A DNA stretch of 64,000 nt. Origin: Candidatus Gastranaerophilales bacterium (GTDB taxonomy: Bacteria; Cyanobacteriota; Vampirovibrionia; Gastranaerophilales; Gastranaerophilaceae). Every line of letters starts with the position of its first letter. The first letter of the stretch is position 1. Made by a program: the position numbers and the translations under genes. The stretch spans positions 1 to 64,000 of the forward strand of contig CALUUN010000007.1 in NCBI GenBank assembly GCA_944323995.1, read 5' to 3'. Shown one piece after another: positions 1 through 7,009 of the stretch. The notes beneath the pieces are model-generated. The model saw only the letters and a program-made list of their open reading frames with translations. It was not told the origin of the DNA and ran no database searches.

Positions 1-51
1 ATTCAATCATTCAGCGCCGCCGGGGCGTACAGACCACAAAACGGAACGTAG
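1..51 (+). CDS. 3' end of an unidentified gene entering from the left
   Basis: Frame 1 is open from the first base to a TAG at 49-51, giving 16 codons that end in AYRPQNGT. A Rho-independent terminator-like hairpin follows at 76-113, which is the main reason to read this as a true gene end. The piece is too short to identify. Confidence 0.3.
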   Translation: MQSFSAAGAYRPQNGT

Positions 52-75
52 AATTCAAACGATAAGTTCTTTAAT

Positions 76-113
76 AAGCGGTATTTGTGACATTCCACAA
101 GTGCCGCTTTTTT
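76..113 (+). terminator. Rho-independent terminator
   Basis: A hairpin with outer stem AAGCGG/CCGCTT and an imperfect inner stem is followed by a T run. It lies 25 nt after the stop codon at 49-51 and closes the gene entering from the left. Confidence 0.6.
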
Positions 114-365
114 AACAGCTGAATTTCCTCTCCCCTTGTGGGAGAGGCAGAATTTCAACACGAGGAACGAGTGTTAGAAATTCAGGTGAGGGGTAATTTG
201 AGAACTTCATGCATATTTAGACCCCTCACCCGCAGTTGTGTGAACGCAGTGAACTACAAATGCGGCCTCTCACCTTCGCTTTGTTACGGAAGCAGGCTCA
301 CACAACTCGTTCCTCGTTGGTTCGCTTTGCTCCTCAAGGGACGAGGCTGGTTTGCGGTAAAACTT

Positions 366-392
366 GTCATGCTGAACTTGTTTCAGCATCTT
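366..392. repeat. REP-like palindrome
   Basis: Perfect inverted repeat ATGCTGAA (369-376) and TTCAGCAT (382-389) around a 5-nt centre, preceded by GTC. From general knowledge, this hairpin resembles a common type of intergenic REP-like element; only one copy was noticed in this window. Confidence 0.55.
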
Positions 393-404
393 GCAACAGT
401 TATA

Positions 405-567
405 GAATTGTAGGTCGGATTTACTAATCCGACAACCCTTCACCGGAGTTTTAAACCTATGAAAAATTGCTATATCACCCTTGAAGCCCCCCACCCCAGC
501 CCTCCCCCTCACGGGTGGGAGGGAGTTTCAGGCATATCATTACAACGACAATGCGATTACTACGTCG
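405..567. repeat. dispersed intergenic repeat, copy 1
   Basis: 163 nt that match 34311-34474 with few differences. Both begin GAATTGTAGGTCGG, contain the hairpin GTCGGATT-TACT-AATCCGAC, a pyrimidine-rich stretch with a GGGTGGGAGGGAG string, and end at GATTACTACGTCG. A second shared block follows at 624-649 and 34584-34609, with different sequence between the blocks. It has no coding potential and may be a non-autonomous mobile repeat. Confidence 0.75.
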
Positions 568-757
568 AATGCTGTACATTCTCCTCGTAATGATAAGACT
601 GTGTTGTCGTGCCTCAGGCACCCCGTAATGACATATTATTGAGCGCAGCGACATTAAAGAACTTTAAGACTTAATGACTTTAATTTTGTCCGGCAAGCAT
701 GCCCAACCGGAATTTGCAGTGCATTGATAAATACAATAGGATGTAATTGTTCCCAAA

Positions 758-1117
758 TTAAGATTTAGCGGTCAAGTTTTTAAGATATTCGACTGCTCCG
801 GTAATCTGTTTGAAATTATCTCTTTCATCCGCAGCGTCAGCGCGGAATACTTTATCCCTGACGCGGGTTATTATGGCTTCAACATCAAAATCTTGCACCC
901 TGCCGGCAGAGTCTTTCGCACGTGTAGTAAATAAAGCTGTATCTACAGTAATAATCTCGGGAATGTCTTTGTGCTGCTTTATGAGTTTGTCAAGACATTC
1001 GTTTTCATAATGTGTAAGCGCGCTTCTGAATATGCTCGCATTATTTGTCAGTTTGATTTGACCAAAAGACGGTTTACTGTAATTGTGATTTCCATTGTTG
1101 ATCGGTGATACAAACAT
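758..1117 (-). CDS. small lineage-specific protein with N-terminal FGQ motif
   Basis: A 119-residue protein of unrecognised family. The N-terminus is polar and carries PSFGQIKL at about residues 16-23. Similar short F-G or F-Q motifs start several other proteins in this window (41848-42660, 42657-44768). The rest looks soluble and mainly helical, with many charged residues and no signal peptide or membrane segment. It stands alone between an intergenic repeat region and the Fic cassette, and its start abuts a duplicated coding remnant. The function is unknown, but reading-frame quality and the shared motif support a real gene. Confidence 0.6.
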   Translation of the reverse strand: MFVSPINNGNHNYSKPSFGQIKLTNNASIFRSALTHYENECLDKLIKQHKDIPEIITVDTALFTTRAKDSAGRVQDFDVEAIITRVRDKVFRADAADERDNFKQITGAVEYLKNLTAKS

Positions 1118-1138
1118 GTTATTTCCCTTAAAATAATT

Positions 1139-1306
1139 GTCCTTAAGGTTACTATTCCGGAACCCTTAGATAAGAATATCATACCTGATAAAACCGCCGA
1201 GTCAATAGCAGGCATGAGTGTTTACGCCGAACTTGTCCGTATTATGAAAGAGTCAACAACGGAATACTACAACATGCGGCTGGCGTTAGGGCTGGAGTGT
1301 GCGTAA
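1139..1306 (+). pseudogene. 5'-truncated copy of a ~50-aa coding sequence (left flank of Fic cassette)
   Basis: The open frame ending at TAA 1304-1306 encodes a peptide containing VTIPEPLDKNIIPDKT and MSVYAELVRIMKEST. Its last part is nearly identical at DNA level to 2449-2514. No plausible start codon or ribosome binding site is visible, so this looks like a truncated remnant. Together with the copy at 2385-2537 it brackets the RhuM-Fic gene, as expected from duplication during insertion or from recombination between repeats. Confidence 0.55.
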
Positions 1307-1358
1307 ATTTAACTGCATTTTTGTGTTAATATCATTACATAATAAAGGAGTTTATTCC

Positions 1359-2357
1359 GTGGAAAACTTGAATAAAGGTGAAATTATAATCTATAAAAGC
1401 GATGATGGTTCAGTATCACTTGATGTCAAACTGGAGCAGGATACAATCTGGTTGACACAAGATATGATAGTCAAATTGTTTGACTCCAGCAAAGCTAATA
1501 TATCAGAACATATTTCTCATATATTTCAAGATGAAGAGTTGGACAAAACTTCAACTGTTCGGAAATTCCGAACAGTTAGAAAAGAAGGCAGCAGAAATGT
1601 TTCAAGAGAACTGGAATATTACAATCTCGACATAATTATTGCAGTAGGTTACAGAGTAAACTCTAAAAAAGCTACACAATTCAGAATTTGGGCAACAAAT
1701 GTTTTGAAAGAGTATCTGACTAAAGGCTATGCTGTTAATGAAAAACTTTTGCAGTCACAAAAAAGCAAAATAGAAGTACTTAAAACGAGCGTCAGTTTGC
1801 TTTCAAGAAGTTTGAATAATCAAATTGATACTGTTGATAAAGCTCAAGACGTTGCAAATTTGCTTGAAAATTTTGCTGAAGGATTGGACTTACTCGACAA
1901 CTTTGACCATAAAACTCTGGACACAAAAGGGCTAACAAAAAAAGAAGCTGTACGAATCCATACAGAAGAATTTTTGCAAGTTATAGACAATATGAAATCC
2001 GAGTTTGCCTCAGATGTTTTCGCAAACCCCAAAGACAATTCTTTTGAAAGCTCTGTTAATCAAATATATCAAACCTTTGACAGAAAAGAACTTTATCCGA
2101 CACTGGAAGAAAAAGCCGCAATGCTTTTGTATCTGATAACTAAAAACCATTCATTTTCTGACGGCAACAAAAGAATTGCTGCAAGCTGCTTTTTATATTT
2201 TCTTGATAAAAATAATATGTTATACAAAAACGATAAACCGACTATTGATAACGGTACACTGTTTGCATTGACCTTGCTGATAGCGGAAAGCAACCCTAAT
2301 GAAATGGAAACAATGAAGCAGATTGTTGTAAGTGTTTTAAACAGAGAAATAAAATAA
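1359..2357 (+). CDS. RhuM-type N-terminal domain fused to Fic/DOC domain
   Basis: 332 residues. Residues ~5-125 match the RhuM virulence-protein family (IWLTQDMIVKLF, FRIWATNVLKEYL). The C-terminal part is a Fic/DOC AMPylation-type fold with YPTLEEKAAMLLY and the active-site loop HSFSDGNKR at about 264-272, which fits the HxFx(D/E)GNxR pattern. Fic domains transfer AMP or related groups to proteins, and stand-alone bacterial ones are often toxin-like. I start at GTG 1359 because AAGGAG at 1345-1350 lies 8 nt upstream; the in-frame start at 1299 has no ribosome binding site. A terminator follows directly. The flanking duplicated sequence marks the gene as a mobile accessory cassette. Its target is unknown. 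Confidence 0.88.
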   Translation: MENLNKGEIIIYKSDDGSVSLDVKLEQDTIWLTQDMIVKLFDSSKANISEHISHIFQDEELDKTSTVRKFRTVRKEGSRNVSRELEYYNLDIIIAVGYRVNSKKATQFRIWATNVLKEYLTKGYAVNEKLLQSQKSKIEVLKTSVSLLSRSLNNQIDTVDKAQDVANLLENFAEGLDLLDNFDHKTLDTKGLTKKEAVRIHTEEFLQVIDNMKSEFASDVFANPKDNSFESSVNQIYQTFDRKELYPTLEEKAAMLLYLITKNHSFSDGNKRIAASCFLYFLDKNNMLYKNDKPTIDNGTLFALTLLIAESNPNEMETMKQIVVSVLNREIK

Positions 2358-2384
2358 AAAGCGAGGTTTAAAACCTCGCTTTTT
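2356..2384 (+). terminator. Rho-independent terminator of the Fic gene
   Basis: GCGAGGTTT/AAACCTCGC stem flanked by A5 and T5 runs, starting at the Fic stop codon. The symmetry makes it able to work in both directions. Confidence 0.85.
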
Positions 2385-2537
2385 ATGGTGGTTACTATAT
2401 TGGAACCAATGATACCTGATAAAAACACCTGTTCGTCAGCAGGTATGAGTGTTTACGCCGAACTTGTCCGTATTATGAAAGAGTCAACAACAGAATACTA
2501 CAACATGAAAGTTGCTCTGGGGCTGGAGTACAAATAA
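2385..2537 (+). CDS. 50-aa hypothetical protein, right copy of the Fic-flanking repeat
   Basis: The frame runs from ATG 2385 to TAA 2535-2537 and encodes MVVTILEPMIPDKNTC, then MSVYAELVRIMKEST. It shares the PDK...GMSVYAEL core with the remnant at 1139-1306. The ATG lies inside the T run of the terminator and has no ribosome binding site, so independent translation is doubtful. It may be the intact small gene whose duplication accompanied Fic insertion, or itself a fragment. Family unknown. Confidence 0.4.
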   Translation: MVVTILEPMIPDKNTCSSAGMSVYAELVRIMKESTTEYYNMKVALGLEYK

Positions 2538-2543
2538 TTTGTT

Positions 2544-2867
2544 TTATGCAAACTTAACTTCAATATCAGCACCAAGACCTCTTAAGATTTTTATTGTTGT
2601 GTCAAAGCTGGGCTGTACTTTGCCTTTTAGAATATTACATAAATTTGAACGGTTAAGGTCAATCTCTTGCGCAAATTTGCTTACAGAACCTCTTGCTTTT
2701 ATTACGCGTTCAAGAGATTTAAAAAACAGCGTGTAGTCACCATCTTGTGCATATTCTTGTATGCTTAGTCTTAAGTAGTCCTTTTGACACTCTGTATCTT
2801 TAAGAACTTCCTGCATGTGCTGTTCATGAGTTATACCTCTTTTTAAAACATCGGATTTAATTTTCAT
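2544..2867 (-). CDS. higA: HigA-type antitoxin (XRE HTH)
   Basis: 107 residues. The C-terminal half is a helix-turn-helix (SVSKFAQEIDLNRSNLCNIL) and the N-terminal part contains YLRLSIQEYAQDGDYTLFFKSL, as in antidote proteins paired with RelE/HigB-like killers. It is transcribed after the toxin with a 5-nt gap, which is the reversed toxin-first order typical of HigBA. The antitoxin should neutralise the toxin and repress the operon through the palindrome at 3199-3224. It lies in the Fic/tRNA-Leu accessory region. Confidence 0.85.
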   Translation of the reverse strand: MKIKSDVLKRGITHEQHMQEVLKDTECQKDYLRLSIQEYAQDGDYTLFFKSLERVIKARGSVSKFAQEIDLNRSNLCNILKGKVQPSFDTTIKILRGLGADIEVKFA

Positions 2868-2872
2868 ATCAA

Positions 2873-3184
2873 TTATTCCTTTATTTCATTAATAATAGTT
2901 TTTGCTTTTGCAATATCTTTACTCTGCGATGATTTATCACCTGCACATAGAATCAAAATGATTACGTCCTGTGCTTCAGTAAAGTATATTCTGTAACCTG
3001 AACCTATTTTGAAACGAAGTTCAAAAAGGTCATTAGATATTTTCTTATAATCACCGTAATTGCCTTCTTCAAGTCTGTCAATTCTGCGGTCAACCTGCTG
3101 TCTTACAGATTTGTCCAGTTTTTTGTACCAGTCTTTATAAGGGCATTTCCCGTCTATGGTTGTGTAATAGATGACTTGTTTCAT
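2873..3184 (-). CDS. higB: HigB/RelE-family toxin
   Basis: 103 residues resembling the addiction-module killer proteins of the RelE/HigB superfamily: WYKKLDKSV near the start, R-rich helix QQVDRRIDRLEEGNYGD, then FELRFKIGSGYRIYF and a final strand VIILILCAGDKSSQ. Such toxins are ribosome-dependent mRNA endonucleases. It is the first gene of a two-gene operon with the antitoxin directly downstream. A strong inverted repeat precedes the start. The family is clear from the FELR...GYRIYF pattern; the exact subfamily is less so. Confidence 0.87.
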   Translation of the reverse strand: MKQVIYYTTIDGKCPYKDWYKKLDKSVRQQVDRRIDRLEEGNYGDYKKISNDLFELRFKIGSGYRIYFTEAQDVIILILCAGDKSSQSKDIAKAKTIINEIKE

Positions 3185-3198
3185 AATTCTTCTTAATT

Positions 3199-3224
3199 AT
3201 ATTGTATGCTATAACATACAATAT
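3199..3224. promoter_or_regulatory. operator palindrome of the higBA operon
   Basis: Perfect 10-bp arms ATATTGTATG and CATACAATAT separated by 6 nt, 15 nt upstream of the toxin start. Position and symmetry fit autoregulation by the HigA-like repressor. Confidence 0.65.
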
Positions 3225-3361
3225 GTCAATACTATCATACTTTATAAATACTTATTGTGTTTATAAATTTTAATTAATGCAGACGGGTGAAATTATTGAT
3301 GTAATGGCATAAACTGTTTTTTTTAAAGTTAGTTAGACTTTAAGTCTAACCAAATGTTTAT
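3225..3361. other. AT-rich spacer with a palindrome
   Basis: No gene is seen. A perfect inverted repeat GTTAGACTT/AAGTCTAAC with a single-base centre lies at 3332-3350; it could be a protein site or weak terminator. Confidence 0.4.
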
Positions 3362-3414
3362 AATAAAAAAGAGCCCCCAAGGACTCTTTTTTATGGTGTC
3401 GTAGGCGGGACTTG
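3362..3414 (-). repeat. duplicate of the tRNA-Leu 3' end plus its terminator
   Basis: 53 nt nearly identical to 3581-3633: the terminator hairpin (AAAAAAGAG...ACTCTTTTTT) followed by GTCGTAGGCGGGACTTG, which is the acceptor and part of the T-arm of tRNA-Leu. The tRNA match stops at 3414. Copies of a tRNA 3' end are the usual footprint of site-specific integration, so this may be an old attachment site. Confidence 0.7.
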
Positions 3415-3580
3415 TCTTGGATTTGCTCCACGCTCACAGAATTTCGCCTGAAAGCCTTGCGGCTTAGTCGGCTCAATCTGTTCGCTATCCGGACTAACTC
3501 TCTTCGTTCGTGTCGTCCGTCCGCAAATCCGCTGAACCCTAGAAATGCTTCGCATTGGGGTTCTGCATCCTCTTGACGAC
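3415..3580. other. segment between the two tRNA-3'-end copies
   Basis: 166 nt, more GC-rich than the surroundings, with short palindromes (GAAATGCTTCGCATT type) and no supported gene. The minus strand carries GGAGCAAATCCAAGACA, also present at 34605-34621 beside the second dispersed repeat, so the segment seems to be made of the same repeat family material. Confidence 0.5.
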
Positions 3581-3581
3581 A

Positions 3582-3615
3582 ATAAAAAAGAGCCCTAAAA
3601 GGACTCTTTTTTAAT
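3582..3615 (-). terminator. terminator of tRNA-Leu
   Basis: Stem of AAAAAAGAGTCC with partial complement GGGCTCTTTTTT on the minus strand, directly after the tRNA 3' end. A second copy is at 3363-3396. Confidence 0.75.
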
Positions 3616-3616
3616 T

Positions 3617-3697
3617 GTCGTAGGCGGGACTTGAACCCGCACGGGTTGCCCCACACGCCCCTCAAACGTGCACGTATACCGATTCCGTCACTACGAC
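3617..3697 (-). tRNA. tRNA-Leu (GAG)
   Basis: On the minus strand the sequence folds as a class II tRNA: acceptor GTCGTAG pairing with CTACGAC, anticodon stem CACGT/GCGTG around loop TTGAGGG (anticodon GAG), a long variable arm and T-loop GGTTCAAGTCC. CCA is not encoded; the base after the acceptor is A. It decodes CUC/CUU. The 3' end is duplicated at 3398-3414 and the 5' end is copied in the 128-bp array upstream. Confidence 0.93.
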
Positions 3698-4239
3698 ATG
3701 GTTTTAAACATTCTATTCAATTTTCAAATTTTTTGTCTGTCTTCGTGACGGAAGTATTCACATTCGTTCATACCCTCTCAAAAAACGATACTCAATCGTT
3801 TTTTTCGGCAGAGTGTCACTACGACATGGTTTTAAACATTCTATTCAATTTTCAAATTTTTTGTCTGTCTTCGTGACGGAAGTATTCACATTCGTTCATA
3901 CCCTCTCAAAAAACGATACTCAATCGTTTTTTTCGGCAGAGTGTCACTACGACATGGTTTTAAACATTCTATTCAATTTTCAAATTTTTTGTCTGTCTTC
4001 GTGACGGAAGTATTCACATTCGTTCATACCCTCTCAAAAAACGATACTCAATCGTTTTTTTCGGCAGAGTGTCACTACGACATGGTTTTAAACATTCTAT
4101 TCAATTTTCAAATTTTTTGTCTGTCTTCGTGACGGAAGTATTCACATTCGTTCATACCCTCTCAAAAAACGATACTTAATCGTTTTTTTCGGCAGAGTGT
4201 CACTACGACATGGTCTCTAATATTCTATTCAATTTTCAA
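3687..4239 (-). repeat. 128-bp tandem array copying the tRNA-Leu 5' end and promoter
   Basis: Four full units (3687-3814, 3815-3942, 3943-4070, 4071-4198) plus a 41-nt partial unit to 4239. The first three are essentially identical; the fourth has one base change in its hairpin, and the partial unit is diverged. On the minus strand each unit carries a TAGAAT box, then CCAT and the first 11 nt of tRNA-Leu (GTCGTAGTGAC), then a hairpin AAAAAACGAT/ATCGTTTTTT resembling a terminator. Only the unit at 3687 joins a complete tRNA. Each other unit could give a transcript of roughly 50-60 nt. Confidence 0.9.
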
Positions 4240-4277
4240 ATTAAAATGACTATGTACAGCCACATAGTCATTTTAAT
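4240..4277 (-). terminator. terminator of the flagellar rod operon
   Basis: Perfect 16-bp inverted repeat with a 6-nt loop; the arms contain AATGACTATGT and ACATAGTCATT with flanking A/T runs. It lies 24 nt beyond the flgC stop and separates it from the tandem array. Confidence 0.8.
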
Positions 4278-4300
4278 ATAATAAATTTAAAATGTAAAGT

Positions 4301-4744
4301 CTATCTTCCGATTTCTATAGCTTTTAGTGCCATGGATTTTGTAATATTTACCAGCGCAAGGTTCGCCTCGTAAGCTCTTTGCGCCATTATTGCGTCTGCC
4401 ATATCAACCATCGGGTTTACGTTTGAAGCTCTTATGTATCCGTTTTCGTCAGCGTCCGGATGGCCCGGTCTGTAAATTTTTTCGCCCATTGTCGGATCTT
4501 CAACTACGCCGCTGAAGGTTACTCCGCCCTGCAAATATGACAGCGTGCCAACCCCGAATACATCATTCTTCATTGTGTTCATCAAACCGTGAAATGAAAT
4601 GTCTTCTGTTGCATTTAACACCGGAATTTTTCTTACGTAATTCGGTGTGTCTAAGTTCGCAACGTTTTTGGCATGGATGTCAAGCCTTAATCCGTGTGCT
4701 CTAAGTGCATTTGAGCCTATATTAAATGATTCAAGTATGCTCAT
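4301..4744 (-). CDS. flgC: flagellar basal-body rod protein FlgC
   Basis: 147 residues, the usual FlgC length. The N-terminus has the rod motif NVANLDTPNYVRK and the C-terminus the helix AYEANLALVNITKSM; YRPGHPDADENGYI is characteristic of FlgC. It forms part of the proximal rod in the periplasm. It is the last of four co-directional genes (rod/hook protein, flgG, flgB, flgC; gaps of 8-19 nt). The usual next gene fliE is absent; a terminator follows. Confidence 0.95.
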   Translation of the reverse strand: MSILESFNIGSNALRAHGLRLDIHAKNVANLDTPNYVRKIPVLNATEDISFHGLMNTMKNDVFGVGTLSYLQGGVTFSGVVEDPTMGEKIYRPGHPDADENGYIRASNVNPMVDMADAIMAQRAYEANLALVNITKSMALKAIEIGR

Positions 4745-4752
4745 TTTTACCT

Positions 4753-5100
4753 CTATTTACCTACGTTTATTACCGTTTTCATCTCGGTAATTATGTTGGA
4801 CATTCTTCTTGTCGCCATGGAATACATCATGGAGTTTTCCTGCAGCGCGATTAATTCCTGCGCGGGATTTATCTCTTCGTACTGGCGTTCTTCTATAACT
4901 CCGGACGGGCCGAGTTTTTCGGATAATTTTGTTTCCAGCGGGCTGTTCATTGTCCCCAGATATGTTGCAAAATCAATGTCGCGTCTTACGTAACCCGGTG
5001 TGTCCACGTTTGCAATGTTTGAGCCGATTGCACGCTGTCTTTGTGAGATTAAATCCATCATCAGGGAAACTTTTCCCATGCTGTCTAAAGATGTGTACAT
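4753..5100 (-). CDS. flgB: flagellar basal-body rod protein FlgB
   Basis: 115 residues with the N-terminal rod motif RAIGSNIANVDTPGYVRRD and C-terminal amphipathic helix MYSMATRRMSNIITEMKTV. FlgB builds the rod base together with FlgC, encoded 8 nt downstream. Slightly shorter than the enterobacterial protein (about 138) but complete at both conserved ends. Confidence 0.94.
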   Translation of the reverse strand: MYTSLDSMGKVSLMMDLISQRQRAIGSNIANVDTPGYVRRDIDFATYLGTMNSPLETKLSEKLGPSGVIEERQYEEINPAQELIALQENSMMYSMATRRMSNIITEMKTVINVGK

Positions 5101-5119
5101 AATTTATCAGCCTCCCTCA

Positions 5120-5836
5120 TTAACCTTCTCTGATGTTTATTGCTTTGTTATACATGTCATCAACAACTTTAAGCATGCGCATGCTCGCAATCATTGATGC
5201 GTTCAGTCTTAACATTTCACTTGTGGAATTGTATATGTCCGTGTTGGAAATTTCTATGTTGTTCTGTTTAAAACAGTCATGGTCTTTTACCAGAACAGGT
5301 TCTCCCGAATCCTCGGTTGCTGCAAGTCTGTTCATGTCTGCAGATTCAAGTCCTTCCGGATTTGCAAATCTTACAAGCGGAATGTTTCCGAGATATTTTG
5401 CCTCGGATTCCCGTGAATCATAAGCCATGACATCCCCGTTGCCTTTGATTTCAAATTTGTAGCAGTTTGTCGGAATTTTTATGCCTTCGCCGACTATCCA
5501 GTCATCATTTGTTACAAGATAACCGTCTTTGCCCTGCTTAAAAGAACCGTCACGGGTATATTGTACAACACCCGTCGGCGAAACTACCGGAATAAATCCC
5601 TGTCCGGAAATCGCAACATCATAGGGATTTGAAGTTATTCTTATGGAACCTTGCTGGTAATCCGTTCTGATTGCACCTTTAAGATAACCGTCTTCGCCGA
5701 GCATTTGTTCAAATCTCACCGTCTTATAGGCGTTTGTGTTTAAGTTTGCAAGGTTGTTGCCCACGTAACCCAGTCTTTCCCACTGGGTGTATGTGTTGTT
5801 AATGCCTTTTCTGATCATGCCCTGAATTGTATACAT
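5120..5836 (-). CDS. flgG: flagellar basal-body rod protein FlgG
   Basis: 238 residues. N-terminal motif YVGNNLANLNTNAYKTVRFE, a core with AISGQGFIPV and YTRDGSFKQGKDGYLV, and C-terminal helix LNASMIASMRMLKVVDDMYN. These are hallmarks of the FlgE/F/G family; length and motif spacing favour distal rod protein FlgG. It sits between a diverged FlgF/G paralogue and flgB in one operon. FlgF is the main alternative. Confidence 0.85.
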   Translation of the reverse strand: MYTIQGMIRKGINNTYTQWERLGYVGNNLANLNTNAYKTVRFEQMLGEDGYLKGAIRTDYQQGSIRITSNPYDVAISGQGFIPVVSPTGVVQYTRDGSFKQGKDGYLVTNDDWIVGEGIKIPTNCYKFEIKGNGDVMAYDSRESEAKYLGNIPLVRFANPEGLESADMNRLAATEDSGEPVLVKDHDCFKQNNIEISNTDIYNSTSEMLRLNASMIASMRMLKVVDDMYNKAINIREG

Positions 5837-5849
5837 AAGCTAATCCTCT

Positions 5850-6548
5850 CTATGTTGCCGAACCAAGCTGGCTTATTACCTTCTGTAAGTTCTGGTTTTG
5901 TATCATAAATAACTGTCTGTTTGCATCAAAATTTTTGATAACAGGCATCAGGTTGATAAATTCTTCCTGCATGGAAACGTTTGAAAATTCGTTATAACCC
6001 TGTTTGACTTTGGGCTCCATTACCAGCGCTCCGTTTGAATCAACAACCCCGAGGTATGCAACACCTTCAAGTTTATTTGTTTGAGGGTTGAAAACGCTTA
6101 CCAGCCCGCGGTCATTGATTTTTATTTGTTTTAAATCATCGGGCACGATGTGTAATTTTATGGGAACACCGGTATTGGAAAGCACTCTGCTGTCATCAAG
6201 CGTCAGCAAATTGCCTTCTTTATCAAGTTTAAAACGGCCGTCACGGGTAAGTTTTATCCCCTCCGCACTTTCGGTTTGGAAATAACCCTTTGCCGCAAGC
6301 GAAATATCCAGCGGATTTTCAGATAATGCGATACGGCCGATTTTGTCATCTACGGTTGTCGAAAGTCCGTGCACACCAAGAAATTCCGTCATTGACGACA
6401 CAATGGCATCTTTTCTTTGATAACCTACTTTGTCAAAGCCCGTAACATTTTCGTTAGTGATTGCTATGAGTTCGCTGTCTACATGCATGGCTCTGATTGA
6501 AGCGGTTATTCCGTTTTCTACAAATCTGATTCCACCGTTAATTTTCAT
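5850..6548 (-). CDS. flagellar hook/basal-body protein (FlgF/FlgG-like, diverged)
   Basis: 232 residues from ATG 6548, chosen because GAGGT lies 8 nt upstream; a 23-codon extension to 6617 has no site. The family shows in ITNENVTGFDKVGYQRK, SLAAKGYFQTE, LTRDGRFKLDKEGNLLT and a final helix FMIQNQNLQKVISQL. It is the first gene of the rod operon, so a FlgF-like proximal rod role is likely, though sequence conservation is lower than in its neighbour. Confidence 0.8.
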   Translation of the reverse strand: MKINGGIRFVENGITASIRAMHVDSELIAITNENVTGFDKVGYQRKDAIVSSMTEFLGVHGLSTTVDDKIGRIALSENPLDISLAAKGYFQTESAEGIKLTRDGRFKLDKEGNLLTLDDSRVLSNTGVPIKLHIVPDDLKQIKINDRGLVSVFNPQTNKLEGVAYLGVVDSNGALVMEPKVKQGYNEFSNVSMQEEFINLMPVIKNFDANRQLFMIQNQNLQKVISQLGSAT

Positions 6549-6723
6549 ACATTTATACCTCTGTTTACATTTTCGGATATTTTTTAGTATTTGCTTAAGA
6601 AATCCCCAAAAAATCATCCGTTTGTACGGGTTTTTAAATGTATTTAATGAAAAATTTTTTTAAGTCAAGTATATGCCGGCAAATAAATTTGTTTTAACCG
6701 GGAAAAATACAACATTCGGCATG

Positions 6724-6972
6724 TCAGTTGTTAATTAATTCGTACAAATCCGGAGCTTCCTGTACGCTTACGTTATTTTCGGGAATTTTTAAAACTCTCG
6801 CTTCGACTTTGCGGTTAGAATATACAATTGTTATTATATCCCCCTGTTTAAGTTGTTTGGCGGGTTTGGCCGGATTTCCGTTTACAAAGACCCTGCCCGT
6901 GTCGGAAACTTCGTTTGCTACTGTTCTGCGCTTTATTAATCTTGATACTTTTAAAAATTTATCTAATCTCAT
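6724..6972 (-). CDS. rqcP: S4-domain RNA-binding protein, RqcP/YabO-like
   Basis: 82 residues, almost all one S4 fold: MRLDKFLKVSRLIKRRTVANE and VFVNGNPAKPAKQLKQGD. Size and motif match the RqcP/Hsp15 group, which binds stalled 50S subunits during ribosome-associated quality control. Hsp15 is the close alternative. It is transcribed divergently from the metallophosphoesterase. TATAAT on the minus strand at 6979-6984 leaves only 6 nt before the ATG and there is no ribosome binding site, so the transcript is probably leaderless. Confidence 0.8.
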   Translation of the reverse strand: MRLDKFLKVSRLIKRRTVANEVSDTGRVFVNGNPAKPAKQLKQGDIITIVYSNRKVEARVLKIPENNVSVQEAPDLYELINN

Positions 6973-6978
6973 AGAATT

Positions 6979-7002
6979 ATTATAGCATATTTATGGTATA
7001 AT
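6979..7002. promoter_or_regulatory. back-to-back TATAAT boxes for two leaderless genes
   Basis: TATAAT on the minus strand (6979-6984) serves the S4 gene (ATG at 6972, 6-nt gap). TATAAT on the plus strand (6997-7002) serves the metallophosphoesterase (ATG at 7010, 7-nt gap). The boxes are 12 nt apart, so the two promoters must overlap. Confidence 0.7.
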
Positions 7003-7009
7003 CAGTGTT

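Larger units (their letters stand above)
114..757. other. intergenic repeat-rich region without a supported gene
   Basis: About 640 bases with no convincing coding sequence. Open frames here have atypical composition, no ribosome binding site and cross the repeats. The stretch holds a REP-like palindrome at 366-392, one copy of a dispersed repeat at 405-567, a short related block at 624-649, and C/G-rich palindromic strings such as the hairpin around 505-530. It looks like an accumulation site for small intergenic repeats. Confidence 0.6.

Noticed and set aside
138-512. Frames of 60-90 aa in the left intergenic region
   Set aside because: They cross REP-like and dispersed repeats, have no ribosome binding sites and unusual amino-acid composition.
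3631-4132. Overlapping 63-81 aa frames on the plus strand
   Set aside because: They are repeats of the tandem array itself, lack ribosome binding sites and begin in or antisense to the tRNA.
3687-4239. Possible CRISPR array
   Set aside because: The 128-bp units are contiguous and near-identical with no unique spacers, and no cas genes are near.
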